In this document: positions 1 through 12,060 of the stretch, piece after piece | Layout: every line of letters starts with the position of its first letter | Position numbering within the stretch: position 1 is the first letter of the stretch | NCBI RefSeq assembly: GCF_020283565.1 | Contig: NC_060060.1 | Coordinates: 6,448,001-6,512,000 of the forward strand | Reading direction: 5' to 3' | From: Trifolium pratense | Taxonomy: Eukaryota > Streptophyta > Magnoliopsida > Fabales > Fabaceae | DNA length: 64,000 nucleotides | Made by a program: the position numbers and the translations under genes | The notes under the pieces: model-generated | Seen by the model: the letters and a program-made list of their open reading frames with translations, nothing else | What the model was told of the DNA's origin: nothing | The model's database searches: none

Positions 1-1
1 C

Positions 2-202
2 TTTTCATCGACAGAACGTATATATGATTGGACAATGCACATAGCAAATGGCTCTTACGATCAAGGTTCACAAACCATTGATGAAAGTGAGAATCATATG
101 GCCGATTTTCTCCTGCAAGTGATGCATCATACATGTGTGTTGTTAAAAGGGCACTTGCCATTAGATAAGCAGCTTAAGCTTGCCAGCATGGTTGTTGCTT
201 GA
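2..202 (+). CDS. C-terminal end of an unidentified protein (3' partial)
   Basis: One reading frame is open from the left edge to a TGA at 200-202 and gives 66 residues ending KLASMVVA. It looks like real protein rather than noise. It is amphipathic and helix-like, with FLLQVMHHTCVLLKGHLP followed by LDKQLKLAS, and carries an acidic segment DESENHMADF. Everything upstream lies outside the window, so neither the exon border nor the full domain content can be seen. The pattern suggests the last helices of a large HEAT/ARM-type repeat protein; a HEATR5/SWEETIE-like protein came to mind, but I cannot confirm it. The sequence after the stop to about 620 is probably 3' untranslated. I am fairly sure it is coding and unsure of its identity. 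Confidence 0.5.
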   Translation, partial: FSSTERIYDWTMHIANGSYDQGSQTIDESENHMADFLLQVMHHTCVLLKGHLPLDKQLKLASMVVA

Positions 203-619
203 AAGAAAATTTCTGATAATTACATTACGTTAGTCGGAAGTTTGTCGCCATATATCATTTGCTTAGAGGCAAGCGAACATCATGATGCCAAGTAAAACGT
301 TCCAAACATGGAGTAGTGGAAAATGTTCCGACCAACATGACTTGGTCAAAGATTGTGTAATACACTCAAAAAATTTATTTTGGGAACTAGTTATCCGGTT
401 GAAGAACGACTAATCGAGACTAATTGCATTGTCCACTAGCAGTAATACACACAATTTGAGAAGTGGGGTTGAGCACAGAAGCAGCTGTAGATATTTTTTA
501 CTTGTCCAATTGAGTGAAATTAACATTTTGTTTTCTTAGACAAGCTTATGTTGTATATTAGTGCTACCGTTGGCATTACTTGCAAAGATGTGTAATGCAT
601 TTCAGTTAGGTTACAAAGG

Positions 620-3600
620 AAGAAAATTTAGTATATTTAGCTTATGAAATGATGATTTTAGAGTTGAGATTATGCTTCCATTAAATTTTATTTTTATTAT
701 GAACTGCAAAAACTTTATAATAAATAAAGATAAGATGTGAAAGTGAATATCTAACTTAAAATTAACATATGTATAAATATATAAACATGTATAAATATAT
801 AAACAAAAAATGACACGTACTATTAAAATCTTTTACTAGTAAAAGGAAGGTTGAATTGCTCATAGGCCTTCATTGTGATGATGTGGCACCTCTAAAAAAA
901 CTCCATATTTTTATTGAAAATTTACCAACTTCTCTTAATTATTATTAAAAATATCTAAAATAAAATTTATCCTCCACAAATTAAATTTCATGTCTAATGA
1001 TTAATACATGAATAGAAAAAGAAACCCCCATAATTCCAAAAGACTATATTTTGGCATATATAAAATGATAAATATGGATTAATAGAAAACGTAAATGACT
1101 AAATAATTAAGAGTAACCTAAATATCCATATACTTGCCCAAATAAAAAACTTAATTCGTATATATGGATCAATAAAACATTCATACGTAAAAACAAAAAA
1201 AATATATCCATGTCACTAAAATATGTACATATAAATTATATGTATATATAATTTTTAGTATTGTTATTAAATATATATAATCTAATTTTCTAAAAAAACC
1301 AAGATAAATCATATTAATATATTATTACACATTGCAAGAGGTTAAATCAACAATCAAACGATTAGCTTATCAAAAAAAAAAAAACAATCAAACGATTAAT
1401 TACAAGGGATAAAAACAATTATGATTGACCCTTAGATATTCATATGATGCAACTATAACTGCAAAATTATTATTATTATATTATACAATTAACCCTCATG
1501 ATTGTTGGAGTAATTTCATCAAGTCATGTCTACTCTTGAGTAAATCAACTACACTATCTTATTGTTTCAAGGAAAAATGTAATTCTATTTTCAAATGTAT
1601 TTTCCTCATTGTTTTTGGGATAGGTTCTTTTTTTTCTTTCAAATATAGCAATGAAATGTATATTCAAGAATAACATTGCGACAATGAAAAATATATATAA
1701 CTGCAATTTCTTAACTTTTTTTTAGTGGTACTTGGTTTTAATAGAGAAGATTTGGAAATGTAATACAAGTTGGTCGTATGAAGCAAATTTGGAAGAATTT
1801 AATCTCTACTTGGTTAGAGGTGTTTTCATATGCTTAATCATCTTGGTTAGGATTCAAATAAGTGGATTGGGCTGGTACGAAGGTTTTCAAGTTTGCAATT
1901 GAGCTAAGTTGTATTTTAATTTCTTTATTACTTTTAGAATAAACTCATTTAAGTCACTAAGAAAAATCGTAAGATTCCATTTAGTTTCTAAGACAAATAT
2001 TTTGTTTGATTGATGAAGGAAAAGTGGCGTAGCAATTTAGTCACTACTTTACAATTTATACTTTTTTATTACACCAACATTTTAACTACTAATTTTGATA
2101 TTCCATTGCTTAAAAAGACACATAAAATTAAAGATGCAAACAAATTAAAGAGAGGATAGTGGCATAAACCTCACTAAGAAAAATAAAATTAAACCAAAAT
2201 AGAAAAGAAAAAGAATTAAGCATATGGTGAAAATGATAAACGAAACCACTAGCTAAATAATTCTGACAAATAAAAGGCAAAGAAATCTTAATAAGTAATA
2301 TAAAATGTTATATTATATTTATCTATTTTATTATTTAAATTACTCTCTAAGCATAATAGTATTTAGAAGATAAGATATTATAGTTATGAGTGAGTACATA
2401 GTGAGATAGTCTTAAGAATAAGATGACATGTTGAATGTTAAATTCTTATAATATCATGCAAACTAAAAAAAGAAGAATAGTATTTCTTAATCTTTGTACT
2501 TTCGAACAGGTGGAGGGTGTTGAAGCCCTAGATTTAGACCCCCAAAAATAATTTTTTTGGTAAAGGATTTAGGCCCCAAATTTTTTTTATCACCTTTATA
2601 CTATAAGAAAAGTTTACAATCTCTATTAAAAAACCTTTTCATCATCTCTTTTAATTAAATTAAATCATTTTAATTTTAATTATCAATATATCAAATTATC
2701 ACTATATAACTTCTTACACAAGGGACCAACTAACTAAAATGAAAAATTAAATTAAAAGGGACCAACTAATATATAAGATTTATATAACCACAAAATATTC
2801 ATGACTATTGAAATTCTTTCAATACTAATAAAAAAAACGTGTGTCTCTCTTCATTGCATAGTTAATTGGTTCCTAAATGAAAAATTTAATTAAAAGGGAC
2901 CGATATAACCACAAAATATATTCTTTCAATACTAAGAAAGAAAAAAAAAATGTCTAAGACTATTGGAATTCTCTTCATTTCATAGTTAATTGGTCCCTAA
3001 ATGACAAATGAAAAATTTAATTAAAAGGGACCAACTATCGATATCGATTTATACATATCCATTAGAATTATCAAAAATTGGATGGATTTTCAAAAGAAAT
3101 TGGATGTGGCACTCTATAAAAAAAAGTTTACAATCTCTATTAAAACCTTTTCATATTTCATATAATAGAGTTACTCTAATAATAAATAATAAAAAATAAT
3201 AATATATTAAAAAAAAACTAACACACTTTATTGTTGTTGAATTGAGACAAAAATGAATTGCAAGCAATGAAAGGTGGAACGATGCATCATGTTATTGTTT
3301 TATTAATTGCATTGCAATATATTATTAAAATATATATTGTATGTTACAATTCCCTATTAATGCAATTGAAAACAAAGAATTCTTGGAGACACTAATATTG
3401 AATATGTAAATTTAGCTAATTATCAAACACAAGCTCTATATAAAGTTAACCCAAAAGCTAATTATCACCACCATATTGAATATGTAAATTTACATTGAAG
3501 TCTAGCTTCTATGTTTTAACAAAATTTTAATTTATCTATCTCATGGCAAAAACTCTATGGTTTCTTTGTCTGACATCTCCATGAGAAAAAGTTATGCATC

Positions 3601-6090
3601 TTCACCTTCCATATGTTAAAGTTACACATTATAGTCTCTTGAATTGATTTAAAAGCTATTGTGTGCATATATATAGTTACATCATAAGTATATTGGTTTT
3701 TGTCTTTGGTAGGTGATGGTGTCTAACCTCTTAGAATATCAGGTATGTCTACATGTGATTGATTAAGAAATTGATATACATATATGTGATAGTTGCCTAT
3801 TAATATGTTTGTAAATTGGAATTTTTCTACTACTCTGAGTTTAGAACATCTCTAATAATTTTTTATATTTCTTTTTTAGGTTGGATATTTTTTTTAAATA
3901 TCAACCGATGTTTTGTTCGATGATTAATTAAACTTTGAGTTGAATCGATTAATATGAATATGACTATTTTTTCATGTGAAGGAGGAGAACAGGATAAAAC
4001 ATACTTCTATTTTTGCTTACGTTGCATCCTTGCTCCTTATAAAGCCTATGAAATGACACCTCATGTAAGGATGTGTATTTAACTCTAATGGGAGTTTGTA
4101 AACCATCATGTTTTTTATTGATATAATGTTTGTAATTAGACAACTTTTCTTTTTCATTTATTATTTTATTAGTCTAATGTTTTAGCTTATTTGTTTCTTA
4201 TTTTCTTTTTCATATATTATTTTATATAAGGTAGAATATTTGTATAAAAAATTGTTGATTAATAGGAATATAATTATTATTTTTCATGTGAATAAGTTGA
4301 AGAGGATAAAAGAGACTTCTATTTATTGATTTTGAAGTGCCTTAAAATTTATATAGATCGAGGGTATATTGATGTTGGAGGCATTCAATCAAAAGAGGAC
4401 AATCCAAATAATTTAGAAATATAAATATGTGTCTCATTTTTAAATATTATATTGTCTACAATGTGTAGATGATCTACTTGATCTCGATCAAGAGAAATAT
4501 AGAAACAAAAACAAAGTAGAAATTAAAATAAGTTTTTTTTTTGTAGTTGACACTCAAGTCATGCGGTTCTTATAATTGTAATACATACAAGAAGTATATT
4601 GATTCAACTTGACTTAGAGGTTGTCCAAATATATAATCTCCATGCATTTATCGTATAACATTTGCCTAATCCTGGATGGTTCAATATGAATATATATGAA
4701 TTTTAATAGACGGTCCTATTTTAATCTACGCATGTCATCTTATTCTTACGACCATAAAATGAATCGATGAAAAGAATTGTGCTAAATACTTTTTCCTCCC
4801 ACTTAGAATTGTACTAAAAGCTTTCTAAATTAAATTAAAAAAAGACAAAAATTATTAAATAAAAATTGTTGATGCTCATTTGTCAAAATAAATTTTAGAA
4901 ATTATTAAAACCGTAGATGTTAAAATATATTTACATATATTTAGAAAATATAATCACACATATATTTAAACATATTTACACACAACTAAAATTCACCAAT
5001 AATTCAAAAATTATTAATTTAATTTACATAATAATATAATTTTTTGGATAAATTAAGTACATATTCTAAAAGATTGTTTACGTTACGGCTGAAAATAAAA
5101 TAGTGGAATATTTATAAGAATAAGATGACATTTCTTTAAGCAAATAAGAAGATGACACATGTTAAATCTTAAATTCATCTATAAGATTTTCTTTACCTTA
5201 ACCAAATAACTAAACCTAAATTCAAATATATAAAATCTTCGTCCAAACTTATATATTAACAACAACAAATATTCGAGTTTATATAATATAATAAGAAAAA
5301 TAAAATAAATGTTCAAGAAAATATTAAATAAGAGGGACAAAAACTAACAATAATTTTGAAGAGACACAAACCTCGCCAAGAAAAAGAAAAACAAACCAAA
5401 AACAAAAGGACCAAGCAAAAAAAAATGTGAACCAAACAATAGACTAAAAAATTGGGACTATTAAAGTTGGAATAAAATTTCACCAAGTGAATAGTGAGAA
5501 TAAACTCTAAGAGAACGAGAGATGAGTAAGTAGATAAGCTATTTGGAACCTTAAATTGCATAGAACGTAGTAAGCAAATACACTATTTGATACATAATTT
5601 TCAAAAAATGAGATCACGCGGAACAAATAGGCAAAGCCACCATATATGAATCATATTCTATAATCAAAACTTATTTTAACATTTCTCATGAGCAATATTG
5701 TCTATAAGTATAATTAGGTATGCCTCCAACTCTTATTGAAAATAATAAAATAAGGAATACATCAAAAATAAAAAACAAAGTGACATTTGACTATAAAATT
5801 GCAACTCATATAAAGAAAACAAAAATCTTATATGATTACACTAATAAAATAAAAAATGATACATTCTTTCAAATTTATAAAATATTATAAGAGATCTATT
5901 ACATTAAAATATAAACAAACTACGATATAATAAAAAATCTAATATTTCTAAACAACCTTTTTTTTACTCATATACTAATATTAAACATAATCATATTTTA
6001 AAATAATATATATTATTTAACTATATGTGATTATAGTTATCACAATCATTATTTTTTTATTTATAAAAATATTTTAATTATATATTTTAA
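620..6090. other. AT-rich, gene-free stretch
   Basis: No convincing coding sequence is seen on either strand. The region is AT-rich and dominated by homopolymer runs. It contains the tandem repeat at 2738-3035 and ends at the Helitron-type hairpin. The short open frames at 1425-1673, 3008-3199 and 5313-5561 have low-complexity translations with no recognisable motif. Confidence 0.6.
2738..3035. repeat. Tandem repeat of about 135 bp, two copies plus a partial third
   Basis: The unit begins with GAAAAATTTAATTAAAAGGG followed by ACCAACT. It continues through TATAACCACAAAATAT and TTCTTTCAATACTAA, and ends with CATAGTTAATTGGTTCC. Copies start near 2738, 2878 and 3008, and the third is cut short. 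A related piece, AAGTTTACAATCTCTATTAAA, appears at about 2610 and again at about 3124, so the whole block probably belongs to one mobile-element interior. Confidence 0.6.
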
Positions 6091-6093
6091 TCG

Positions 6094-6123
6094 AACCCGT
6101 GCAACGCACGGGTTTATTCCTAG
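6094..6123 (+). mobile_element. Helitron-type 3' terminus (hairpin plus CTAG)
   Basis: AACCCGTGC (6094-6102) and GCACGGGTT (6106-6114) form a 9-bp stem with a 3-nt AAC loop. CTAG follows 5 nt later at 6120-6123, and then a T. Plant Helitrons end in CTRR preceded by a GC-rich hairpin about 10 nt upstream and insert before a T, so this matches a Helitron 3' end on the plus strand. The 5' end (TC) is not securely located and no RepHel protein is visible, so this would be a non-autonomous copy. Confidence 0.6.
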
Positions 6124-6498
6124 TTTAAACATAATTGATGGGTTATATTCTGCTGACCCTAACAATATTCAATATTATTTTCGGTTGAGCTATGTACCAG
6201 TACTACTCACTCTGATACTATATATAAGAAATATTTCATTCTATAATTATTGTATCTAGACAATAATATAATTTAAATACATAAATTTTACAATAAATTT
6301 AAAAAATTAAATGTTTCTTATATAGTATATAGAACCGGAGGCAATATTGTTTTGCAGCGTGATAACAGTAATACTAATGAATATTACTGACGAATTCACT
6401 GGAATTTGACCCCATGATGTGTCTAAATTTTAATATTAAAAATAAAAATAATTAAGTGGGTTTGATTTTATTTTTTAGGCTAAAAAACATGATAATAC

Positions 6499-6506
6499 TA
6501 TAAATA
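6499..6506 (+). promoter_or_regulatory. TATA box of the PPR gene
   Basis: TATAAATA lies 57 bp upstream of the first in-frame ATG (6556) and 129 bp upstream of the preferred ATG (6628). This would place transcription start near 6530. Confidence 0.5.
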
Positions 6507-6627
6507 TGGAGGGAACCTGGGACTCCACAAGTACAACAGTACACGAATTCAGTTCATGTTTGTATGTCTGTTCCGCAACCACCTGGTACGTTGTTGTTTT
6601 CTGTACTGTTTCATTATCATCATCATC

Positions 6628-8514
6628 ATGATTCATCGATCTTCAAATTCAATCCATTCCCTTTCTCAATCAATTTTCACAAAAAACTCATCTTTCTTCT
6701 ATTCTTCATCTTCTTCTTCTCTAATCACTTTACATGATTCTGATACAAAACCAATTTCAAGTCCTTTTTACAATCTTCTTCCACCTACCCAAAACCCTAA
6801 TAACATTGTAAACCTAATTTCCTCAACCCTCAAACAAAAAAGTTTTCATCTTTCCCATTTTCAAACTGAAATAAAAAACATTCTTCCTCACATGGGTGCT
6901 CAAGAAATTTCTAGGGTTTTGCTTAGATGTCAATCTGATTATTCTTCAGCACTCACATTTTTCAATTGGGTTAAATATGATTTGTGTATGGTACATAGTG
7001 TGAAGAATTATTGCATAATTGTTCATATACTTGCTTGGTCTCAAGTTTACTCTCAAGCTATGAAATTGTTGTGTGAATTGATACAATTGAATGTTAATGA
7101 TGATGACAATGATGATGATGTTTATAAGAGTTTGATTGATTGTACTGAGGATTGTAATTGGAATCCGGTTGTGTTTGATATGCTTATTAAGGCTTATGTG
7201 AAATTAGGTATGGTTGAGAAGGGTTTGGAAACTTTTTGGAACAATGTTGAGGCTTGTTTTGTTCCTAATGTTGTTGCTTGCAATTGTTTGTTGAATGGTT
7301 TGTCTAAGTTTAATTATATTGGTGAATGTTGGGAAGTGTATGAAGAAATGGGAAAGCTTGGAATACATAGGAATGATTATACTTTCAATATTATGACACA
7401 TGTTTTGTGTAGAGACAGAGATACCGATAAGGTGAATGGATTCCTCGAGAAGATGGAGGAAGAAGGTTTTGAACCGGATTTGGTTACGTATAACACACTC
7501 ATTAATAGTTATTGTAGGAAAAGAAGGTTGGAGGATGCTTTTTATTTGTATAAGATTATGTGCATTAGAGGTGTGGTTCCTAATTTGATTTCGTATAGTG
7601 CATTGATGAACGGTCTTTGTAAAGAAGGGAAGATCAAGGAGGCTCATCAACTTTTTAATCAGATGGTACAGAGAGGGATTGATCCGGACATTGTGTCGTA
7701 TAATACTCTTATATCTGGTTATTGCAAAGAAGGTAAGATGCAAATGTGTAGATCATTGTTGCATGAAATGATAGGAATCGGGATTCGTCCTGACAATGTC
7801 ACTTGTAGGATTGTCTTTCAAGGATATGCAAAGGAAGGAAAGCTTTTGTCGGCGTTGAATATGGTTGAGGAGCTTCATAGATTTGGGATTAAGATTCCTG
7901 AAAATTTATATGATTATCTCTTAGTTGCATTATGTAAAGAAGGTCGGCCGTTTGCAGCTCTAAGTTTTCTGATAAGGATATCTCAAGATGGCTTTGTGCC
8001 TCAAATAAGCACTTACATTAAACTAGTAGAGTCTCTTTGTAAATTCAATAATGTGGAAGAAGCATTGGTTTTGAAATCTGAGATGACAAAAAAGAATATG
8101 AAACTCAATCTCACTACCTATAAAGCTATCATAAGCTGCTTGTGTAGAGTAAAAAGGACTTCAGAAGCTAAAAGCTTGTTGGAGGAAATGGTTAGTTTAG
8201 GTATTCTACCTGATTTAGAAATAAAGAGGGCATTGATAAATGGTTATTGTGAAGAAAATGATGTCAGTAAAGCTGTGTCATTATTGAAATTCTTTGCTAA
8301 GGAGTTTCAAGTTTACGATACAGAAAGCTACAATTCAATAGTTAAAGTCTTTTGTGAGGTTGGTAATGTGGCTGAGTTGATGGAGCTTCAAGATAAGCTT
8401 GTCAAAATAGGGTTTGTTCCAAATAGTTTGACATGCAAGTATGTGATCCAAGGGTTGCAGAAAGATATGGAACTCGATGATGATATATTGGACCGCAACA
8501 TGCTAGAAACCTAA
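6628..8514 (+). CDS. P-class pentatricopeptide repeat (PPR) protein
   Basis: Intronless gene for a 628-residue organellar RNA-binding protein. The N-terminus (MIHRSSNSIHSLSQSIF) is Ser- and Arg-rich with few acidic residues, as in a mitochondrial transit peptide. From about residue 180 to the end there are roughly a dozen 35-residue PPR units, several near-canonical, such as PDLVTYNTLINSYCRKRRLE, PNLISYSALMNGLCKEGKI and PDIVSYNTLISGYCKEGKM. There is no E, DYW or SMR domain, so a role in transcript stability, splicing or translation is more likely than editing. The pre-repeat region (LPPTQNP, LPHMGAQEISRVLLRCQSD, NWNPVVFDMLIKAY) fits the family of Arabidopsis At5g40400. The frame is also open from an ATG at 6556, but that adds an odd hydrophobic run (CFIIIIIM) and has weaker start context, so 6628 is preferred. 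The RNA target is unknown. Confidence 0.88.
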   Translation: MIHRSSNSIHSLSQSIFTKNSSFFYSSSSSSLITLHDSDTKPISSPFYNLLPPTQNPNNIVNLISSTLKQKSFHLSHFQTEIKNILPHMGAQEISRVLLRCQSDYSSALTFFNWVKYDLCMVHSVKNYCIIVHILAWSQVYSQAMKLLCELIQLNVNDDDNDDDVYKSLIDCTEDCNWNPVVFDMLIKAYVKLGMVEKGLETFWNNVEACFVPNVVACNCLLNGLSKFNYIGECWEVYEEMGKLGIHRNDYTFNIMTHVLCRDRDTDKVNGFLEKMEEEGFEPDLVTYNTLINSYCRKRRLEDAFYLYKIMCIRGVVPNLISYSALMNGLCKEGKIKEAHQLFNQMVQRGIDPDIVSYNTLISGYCKEGKMQMCRSLLHEMIGIGIRPDNVTCRIVFQGYAKEGKLLSALNMVEELHRFGIKIPENLYDYLLVALCKEGRPFAALSFLIRISQDGFVPQISTYIKLVESLCKFNNVEEALVLKSEMTKKNMKLNLTTYKAIISCLCRVKRTSEAKSLLEEMVSLGILPDLEIKRALINGYCEENDVSKAVSLLKFFAKEFQVYDTESYNSIVKVFCEVGNVAELMELQDKLVKIGFVPNSLTCKYVIQGLQKDMELDDDILDRNMLET

Positions 8515-9017
8515 GTTGTCCCAAAACTAGGATCGTGTCCAACAACTCACCTTACTTTCCGAAGGTGGCCGACCTGACAATATGACAAGTATCTAAGTAC
8601 ATGGAGAACTCTCGCTTGAAAGATAGCTGTTAAGGAATCAGAAGAATCAAGCCACTTAAATACTCTACCGAGCATTCCATATTTCTCGATCTGAGACTCT
8701 GGCACCCCGTAATATCCAAGTCCCTATCACAGTATTTATATGCTATTAGCTGCAGTCCTGATGAAAAACAGGTAAGCTACCTTTTGAGTATTTATGAAGT
8801 TGATCACTTAACTTTGTTTTCATGTACATATTAACATATTGCAAAACTTTGAACTGGTATTTTCATATTACATTATGGAAGGTTTCCTTTTTATCAAATA
8901 TTCTCAATTAACTAAGTGAAATGTGATAAAGTAAAAGGCATGAAGTAGTAACTCACTGCCTATAAATGTTTTGCTGAAGTAACAATTTGAAGATATTTTG
9001 TGGTGTATATAATACAG
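8515..9017 (+). other. Probable 3' UTR of the PPR gene, with a possible intron
   Basis: After the stop, a CAG|GTAAGC donor at about 8771 and an AATACAG acceptor at 9017 would make a 3' UTR intron. Bases 8520-8720 are also a dispersed repeat shared with 45550-45690 (common core AAGCCACTTAAATACT followed by CGAGCAT). The transcript end therefore lies in or next to repeat DNA. Confidence 0.35.
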
Positions 9018-9199
9018 GTTAAACTTGCATACATTAGACATTAGAGGCAGCATGAGATTTTGGCGGCAATAATTTGGCAATGTTTATTTGGGTCTACAAA
9101 TATTATTTCTTGCTGCATACGTGATTTAAACGTATGCAATTGTATGTGATTACATATTGAGAAGAGGCCTCTTGCATCCATATATTTGGCACGAGAGAT

Positions 9200-9680
9200 A
9201 CTTCAGACATGGTTGCAGGCGCAAAACAGTAAGCACATGGAGAGCAATCTGCAGCAGCAACAGGCAACCCAACGATGGTGTAAACTGCAGGCGGGCGCTG
9301 TGAAATGGAACATCGACGCAACAATATTTTAGGAACAAAATGTGTTTGCAGTAGGCATTGTATATTCATTCGCAATCATTAACACCTCAAGAAGCTGAAG
9401 CTTTGGGACTTTTAGAGGCTTGAATGGCTTGTTGAGATGAACTTCAAAAAAATGTCAATAGAGCTGGATTGTAAATTAGTGATTGATGGCATTTTAGGCA
9501 AGTCCACTTATCAAAATGAGTATTGTGTCATTTTAGGACAATGTAGAAATTTACTTGATACATTTTCCAAACTTTGAGGATTCAGAGGCAAGCTAATTAT
9601 GTCGCTCATAACCTAGCAAGAGTGTCATTGTTATATGCCAGTTCCTTCCTTTTATTGAATTGATTATTATATTGAATGAA
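9200..9680 (+). pseudogene. Decayed RNase H tail of an L1-type retroelement
   Basis: Read across frame breaks on the plus strand, the sequence gives WCK.QAGAVKWNIDAT, MNFKKVSIELDCKLVIDG and finally RQANYVAHNLARVSLLYASS. This is the order of motifs in the C-terminal RNase H domain of plant L1-type LINE proteins. Several stops and frame changes interrupt it, so it is dead. It may form the distal end of the PPR gene's transcript. Confidence 0.6.
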
Positions 9681-9689
9681 ATTAAGTAG

Positions 9690-10160
9690 TTTTGCTTGTG
9701 TGAAAAAAGAAACCTCTTGTTGAATGTTTGCTTTTGCTTAAGCAGAGATCATGATGGTTTTTGTGAGGCAGGATAATAACATATTAACATTAGATATTTA
9801 GATGCCCTTGATTGTATAATATCCCTATGAATTTTGTTTAGGCAAAATTATACTTTTAGTCCTTTAACTTGATTTCATGTAACGATTTGGTCTTTTATCT
9901 TCTTTTTTTTTCTCTTCATTTTAGTTCTTTTAAACTTCAGTCTATGGTTTTCTTTTAGGGCATAAGATATATTTATGATTGAAAAAATTATAGATTTGAA
10001 GCTTGAAAAAATATAAAGCACCAAAATGTTACCTAAAATTAAGTGTAATTTTACCTTTTTTTATCATGTAGAGAATCTCAGCTTTAAATTTTTGGTCAAA
10101 TTTATATCGGTCACCAAAATTTTAATTTACTAATTGAATTGTATTTACGAATTACGAGAC
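9690..10160. other. Non-coding spacer
   Basis: AT-rich DNA between an L1 tail and a TIR element. I see no gene or clear signal in it. Confidence 0.5.
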
Positions 10161-10167
10161 ACCTTTA

Positions 10168-11211
10168 GGGGGGTGTATTGGATTGGGATTTCATGAGACA
10201 ATTTTGGCAAAAAAAGTCTTGATGATTTTATGAGATTTTGTTGGACTATATTGATTTTGTGAGATTTTAAAGACATTTTTACAGAGACTTTTTTACAATC
10301 AAGATTTTTAACACATGATTTGAATGGATTTTGAGAGATTTTTTTCAAAAAACTTTTTACAATCAAGATTTCATAATACTTTATATATTAAGAAACTTTT
10401 GTATATTAGGCAAATTTTAAAAGAATCAATAAATTTTAATAAAAGAAATTATATTTTTTTGGGAATCCAAATTTTTAAACAAAAAAAAAGCCTTACATTT
10501 TTTTTACGTATATGTTTCTAATCACAAATAAAAACCATTATCACCATTGATGGGAAAAGAAGCAGATGAAGGTAAAAAAAAAATTTGCCGTAAAAAGTTG
10601 TATTGAATCAAAAGTTTGTAAAAAAGATGTAGAATTTGTTAAAATATTTTTTTGCAAAAAAACATATTTGATAGAAGAAGAAGAAGAAGAAGAAGAAGAA
10701 CTGATATAATGATGATGAAAGTAAAAAATCTTGGAGAGTTTGAAAAAGTCTCAAGTCTTTTGGTGAAATTCTTGAACAAGTGAACAAAGAAAAGAAGAAG
10801 GAGTGCAGTGATGATGAACTATGAAAAAATAAAGAAAAAAAAATTTGATACAGTGATGATGAAAATAAAAAGTCTTGGAGATTTCAAAAAAGTCTCAAGG
10901 CTTTTGGTGAGATTGTTGAAAAAGTCTATCAAGTGTATTTTCAACTAAAAAGTCTCTCAAAATCCATTTCATAGAAGAATCCATCAAAATCGGTAGACTT
11001 TTGAATACCAGTAGACATTTTAAAAGTAGTACCAAATCTCAATTGAATACCAACGGATTTTATTGCCCTGAAAAAAAAATCATGTTTGTCTTAATTGAAT
11101 ACCACAAGATTTATTTAACTTTTGTAAAAGTCTTGATTGAATACCTCAAGATTTTTTTGTCATAAAAAAGTCTTTTAAAATCCCATGAAATCTCAATCCA
11201 ATACACCCTCC
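10168..11211. mobile_element. TIR element of about 1.04 kb (non-coding)
   Basis: The left end, GGGTGTATTGGATTGGGATT plus TCATGAGA, is mirrored at the right end by TCCCATGAAATCTCAATCCA plus ATACACCC, giving terminal inverted repeats of about 28 bp. The interior is made of diverged repeats of phrases such as AAAAGTCT, CAAGATTT and GATTTTGAGAG in both orientations, and it contains a (GAA)n run at about 10675-10700. No transposase frame is present. I could not see a clear target duplication, so the superfamily is undetermined. Confidence 0.6.
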
Positions 11212-12060
11212 TTATTTTGATTTATGGTGCCAATGATGATATAAAATTGGTGTAGTATAAATGAGACGTAGTTTTGATCTGTGTCAAAAATGAAAATGAT
11301 CAGTAGTTTTCGGTCTATAAATATTTGGTGAAAGATTTAATCTCTAATTTATGCATATAAAAGATCACTAAGATAGATTATCTTTAAATGCAGTTCAAAA
11401 TCTCAAATAGTCTAATAATTGTACATGGAAGATACCATGATATAAATAAAAGCAACCTCTTTTATTCCTTTGTTTATTTGATAAAAAAAAATTTAGATTA
11501 AGAAAGACATGACACTATTATATAAGACGAGAGAAAATCCTCAATATCTTAAAAATTGACAATAAAATTAATGTATAAATTTTCAAAATGGATATACCTT
11601 TTTCTTTATTGTATCAACTGCCAATTAATTTTTAAATACCATCAAATGTTGATTAATTTCAAATGACATTAGGTAGGTGACCTCTTTTTTTTTACGATAG
11701 GTGACCTTTTCTTTTTTTCAATTTGTTGAGCTTATTCAAGTGATAGTAGATAATTGTGTCGAGTCTCGTAATATTGATCTTATTATCTACTATCACTTAA
11801 ATTATTTTACCGTTTATGTTTTATCTTTAGTTAATTAATTGATTTATAATATTCTCTTTGTGATATACATACATGAAGTTGAACAATGATTTAGTATAAA
11901 AGAGAGAATTGTGATTATAGATACATTATTACTAATTGAATCTCATCGATAACTACACATTATATAATAAAAATAATTTTTTCTTAGATATTTCACCGAT
12001 AATACTCTTACAATGGTATAATTATATATATGAATCATGCTAAAGGCACTCAAATTAATT
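11212..12060. other. Non-coding spacer with a perfect 17-bp hairpin
   Basis: No gene is seen. AAGTGATAGTAGATAAT at 11738-11754 is perfectly complementary to 11782-11798, with a 27-nt loop between the arms. Confidence 0.45.

Noticed and set aside
3543..3590. Start of a nodule cysteine-rich peptide (MAKTLWFLCLTSP)
   Set aside because: The frame stops after 13 codons and no cysteine-containing second exon could be found.
7204..7743. 179-codon minus-strand frame
   Set aside because: It is the antisense shadow of the PPR repeats, whose codon bias leaves the opposite strand open.
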